Below are positions 5,556 through 6,623 of a stretch of 6,623 nt of DNA, one piece after another; position 1 is the first letter of the stretch; every line of letters starts with the position of its first letter. The notes below the pieces were generated by a model. The model was given only the letters and a program-made list of their open reading frames with translations, was not told the origin of the DNA and made no database searches. Source of the stretch: Microcaldota archaeon (lineage in GTDB: Archaea > Micrarchaeota > Micrarchaeia > Anstonellales > Bilamarchaeaceae); the NCBI GenBank assembly GCA_021823425.1, contig JAKANX010000031.1:1-6623 (forward strand). Reading direction: 5' to 3'. Both the position numbers and the translations under genes were made by a program.

Positions 5556-5605
5556 CTATGAGATAAGGGGGCATGTTGTAGAAACTCAACGAATGGCAAA
5601 AAGCC

Positions 5606-5615
5606 CTCACGTGAG
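5606..5615. promoter_or_regulatory. 10-base perfect palindrome upstream of the ftsZ promoter
   Basis: CTCACGTGAG is a perfect 10-base palindrome ending 11 bases before the ftsZ TATA box, where archaeal activators or repressors often bind. It could be a regulator site for ftsZ, but a palindrome of this length can occur by chance and no regulator is identified here. Confidence 0.35.
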
Positions 5616-5626
5616 AAAAATCAACC

Positions 5627-5634
5627 TATTTAAA
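5627..5634 (+). promoter_or_regulatory. TATA box of ftsZ
   Basis: TATTTAAA, the same octamer as in the vapB promoter on the other strand, lies 70 bases before the ftsZ start. Transcription is predicted to start near 5655-5660, leaving a leader of about 45-50 bases. The BRE position (TCAACC) is a weak match. Unlike lig, ftsZ is therefore expected to have a leadered mRNA, which agrees with its strong ribosome-binding site. Confidence 0.6.
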
Positions 5635-5694
5635 CCGCGCCCCTAAGTTTAACGTCAAGGCGAACAGAATAATAATGTAAGGCGAACCAACCCA

Positions 5695-5700
5695 GGTGAT
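5695..5700 (+). promoter_or_regulatory. ribosome-binding site of ftsZ (GGTGAT)
   Basis: GGTGAT is complementary to the archaeal 16S rRNA 3' end (ATCACC in DNA letters) and ends 4 bases before ATG 5705. It fixes the ftsZ start and is the clearest Shine-Dalgarno sequence in the window. Confidence 0.8.
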
Positions 5701-5704
5701 TTGA

Positions 5705-6623
5705 ATGGAAGACCTAGTGAAGTCAGTGATGGGCACCAGCGTGAGCGACAGCGCGCAGGCTGAGGCCGAGAGCTCGGACCAGATCAAGATAGTGACGATC
5801 GGCGTGGGCGGAGGAGGAAACAACACCATAAACAGGCTCATAAAGAGCGGCGTCAAGGGCACGGAGCTCGTTGCGATAAACACGGACAAGCAGCACCTCA
5901 ACGTCATGCACGAGAGGGCGAAGAAAGTGCTCATCGGCAAGACCATAACCAAGGGGCTCGGAGCAGGAGGCTACCCGGACATCGCCGCGAAGGCCGCCGA
6001 GATTGACAGGGCGCTCATAGAAAAGGAGATGGACGGCGCGCACCTGGTCTTCATATGCGCAGGCATGGGAGGCGGAACAGGCGGCGGAGCAGCGCCCATA
6101 GTTGCGCAGATTGCAAAGGAGCAGGGCGCAATCGTGGTCGCGATGGTGACCTACCCGTTCGCGCTTGAGCGGGCCAGAAAGAAGAGGGCCGACGAGTGCA
6201 TAGCGTTGCTCAAGAAGAGCTGCGACTCTGTAATTATCCTGGACAACAACAGGCTCGTGCAGCTCGTGCCGAACCTGCCGATGCAGGAAGCATTTGCCGT
6301 TGCCGACGAGATTCTCTCTAGGGCAATCAGCGGCCTCGTCTGGACGATAACCCAGCCTTCCTTGATCAACATAGACTTCGCGGACGTCCGCGCAATCATG
6401 CAGGGCGGAGGCGTCGGATTCATCGCCGTGGGCGAAGGGAAGAGCACCGACAAGGTGCGCGCAGCGGCCGAGGGCGTGATAAAGAACAGGCTCCTGGATG
6501 TGGAGTTCGAGGGTGCAAAGGGTGCCCTTATCCACATATCCGGAGGTAGCGACCTCACGCTCGGGGACGCAATCAAGGCCGGTGAAATAATCACCGAGAA
6601 GATGGATGCCGCGGCCAACGCGA
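5705..6623 (+). CDS. ftsZ: cell division protein FtsZ (3' end outside window)
   Basis: The first 306 residues of FtsZ, the tubulin-like GTPase that assembles into the division ring at mid-cell. The frame is open to the window edge, with no stop. After a 28-residue acidic, Ser/Ala-rich N-terminal extension comes the nucleotide-binding core: GVGGGGNNTINRL (33-45), NTD (59-61), and the tubulin signature GMGGGTGGGAAP (120-131). TYPFALERARKKRADE and DNNRL follow. The T7 synergy loop NIDFADVRAIM has the catalytic aspartates (N222, D224, D227). The C-terminal domain carries GVGFIAVGEG and ALIHISGGSDLTLGDA before the cut. All GTPase motifs are present. Archaeal FtsZ proteins are usually about 350-400 residues, so perhaps 50-90 are missing. 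ATG 5705 is supported by GGTGAT four bases upstream. The gene has its own promoter and diverges from vapB; the window does not show whether a second ftsZ exists. Confidence 0.96.
   Translation, partial: MEDLVKSVMGTSVSDSAQAEAESSDQIKIVTIGVGGGGNNTINRLIKSGVKGTELVAINTDKQHLNVMHERAKKVLIGKTITKGLGAGGYPDIAAKAAEIDRALIEKEMDGAHLVFICAGMGGGTGGGAAPIVAQIAKEQGAIVVAMVTYPFALERARKKRADECIALLKKSCDSVIILDNNRLVQLVPNLPMQEAFAVADEILSRAISGLVWTITQPSLINIDFADVRAIMQGGGVGFIAVGEGKSTDKVRAAAEGVIKNRLLDVEFEGAKGALIHISGGSDLTLGDAIKAGEIITEKMDAAANA

Noticed and set aside
5554..5569. Imperfect hairpin CCCTAT-GAG-ATAAGGG between the vapB and ftsZ promoters
   Set aside because: Six pairs with a bulge is too weak to call a regulatory RNA or terminator, and it falls outside both predicted transcripts.
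5593..5646. 17-codon open frame (MAKSPHVRK...) upstream of ftsZ
   Set aside because: It runs straight through the ftsZ TATA box and would lie upstream of the predicted transcript start; no ribosome-binding site.
5723..6535. 270-codon minus-strand open frame inside ftsZ
   Set aside because: It is antisense to conserved FtsZ motifs including the tubulin signature and T7 loop, with no recognisable domain.

Overview
This window looks like chromosomal DNA from an archaeon. The evidence is an archaeal-type AMP phosphorylase, an ATP-dependent DNA ligase of the archaeal/eukaryotic type, a DUF217-type VapB antitoxin, TATA/BRE promoters, a GGTGAT Shine-Dalgarno sequence before ftsZ, and heavy use of ATA (Ile) and AGG (Arg) codons in GC-rich DNA. 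Short spacers and a nucleotide-salvage/glycolysis gene pair would suit a small-genome (DPANN-type) archaeon, but that placement is tentative.

Layout: 1-878 (+) is the C-terminal part of AMP phosphorylase (deoA), cut by the window edge. It is followed after 31 bases by enolase (eno, 910-2151, +). An 84-base spacer (2152-2235) holds a nested hairpin. Next come a small four-helix membrane protein of unknown function (2236-2625, +) and, converging on it with a 14-base overlap, a minimal two-helix K+ channel (2612-3004, -). The channel and the DNA ligase gene (lig, 3055-4776, +) diverge from a 50-base gap with one symmetric TATA box at its centre, so both are probably leaderless. Ligase ends one base from the end of an oppositely oriented vapBC pair: vapC (4778-5152, -) and vapB (5259-5474, -). 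A 106-base gap between vapB and vapC contains a second hairpin element. A 230-base spacer (5475-5704) carries the vapB promoter with overlapping palindromic operators and the ftsZ promoter. ftsZ (5705-6623, +) runs off the right edge.

How the genes fit together: AMP phosphorylase makes ribose 1,5-bisphosphate from AMP. In the archaeal AMP pathway this is turned into 3-phosphoglycerate, which enolase can carry on to PEP after mutase action, so deoA-eno is a sensible metabolic pair. Ligase and FtsZ are housekeeping replication and division genes with a toxin-antitoxin pair between them.

Most notable observations: (1) the hairpins at 2163-2219 and 5188-5240 align with each other and look like two copies of one short palindromic intergenic repeat, one of which sits between vapB and vapC; (2) VapC lacks two of the usual PIN-domain acidic residues; (3) a single TATA box lies about 25 bases from the start codons of both lig and the K+ channel; (4) a string of TAAAT/ATTTA palindromes covers the vapB promoter. 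I see no wholly new multi-gene system here.
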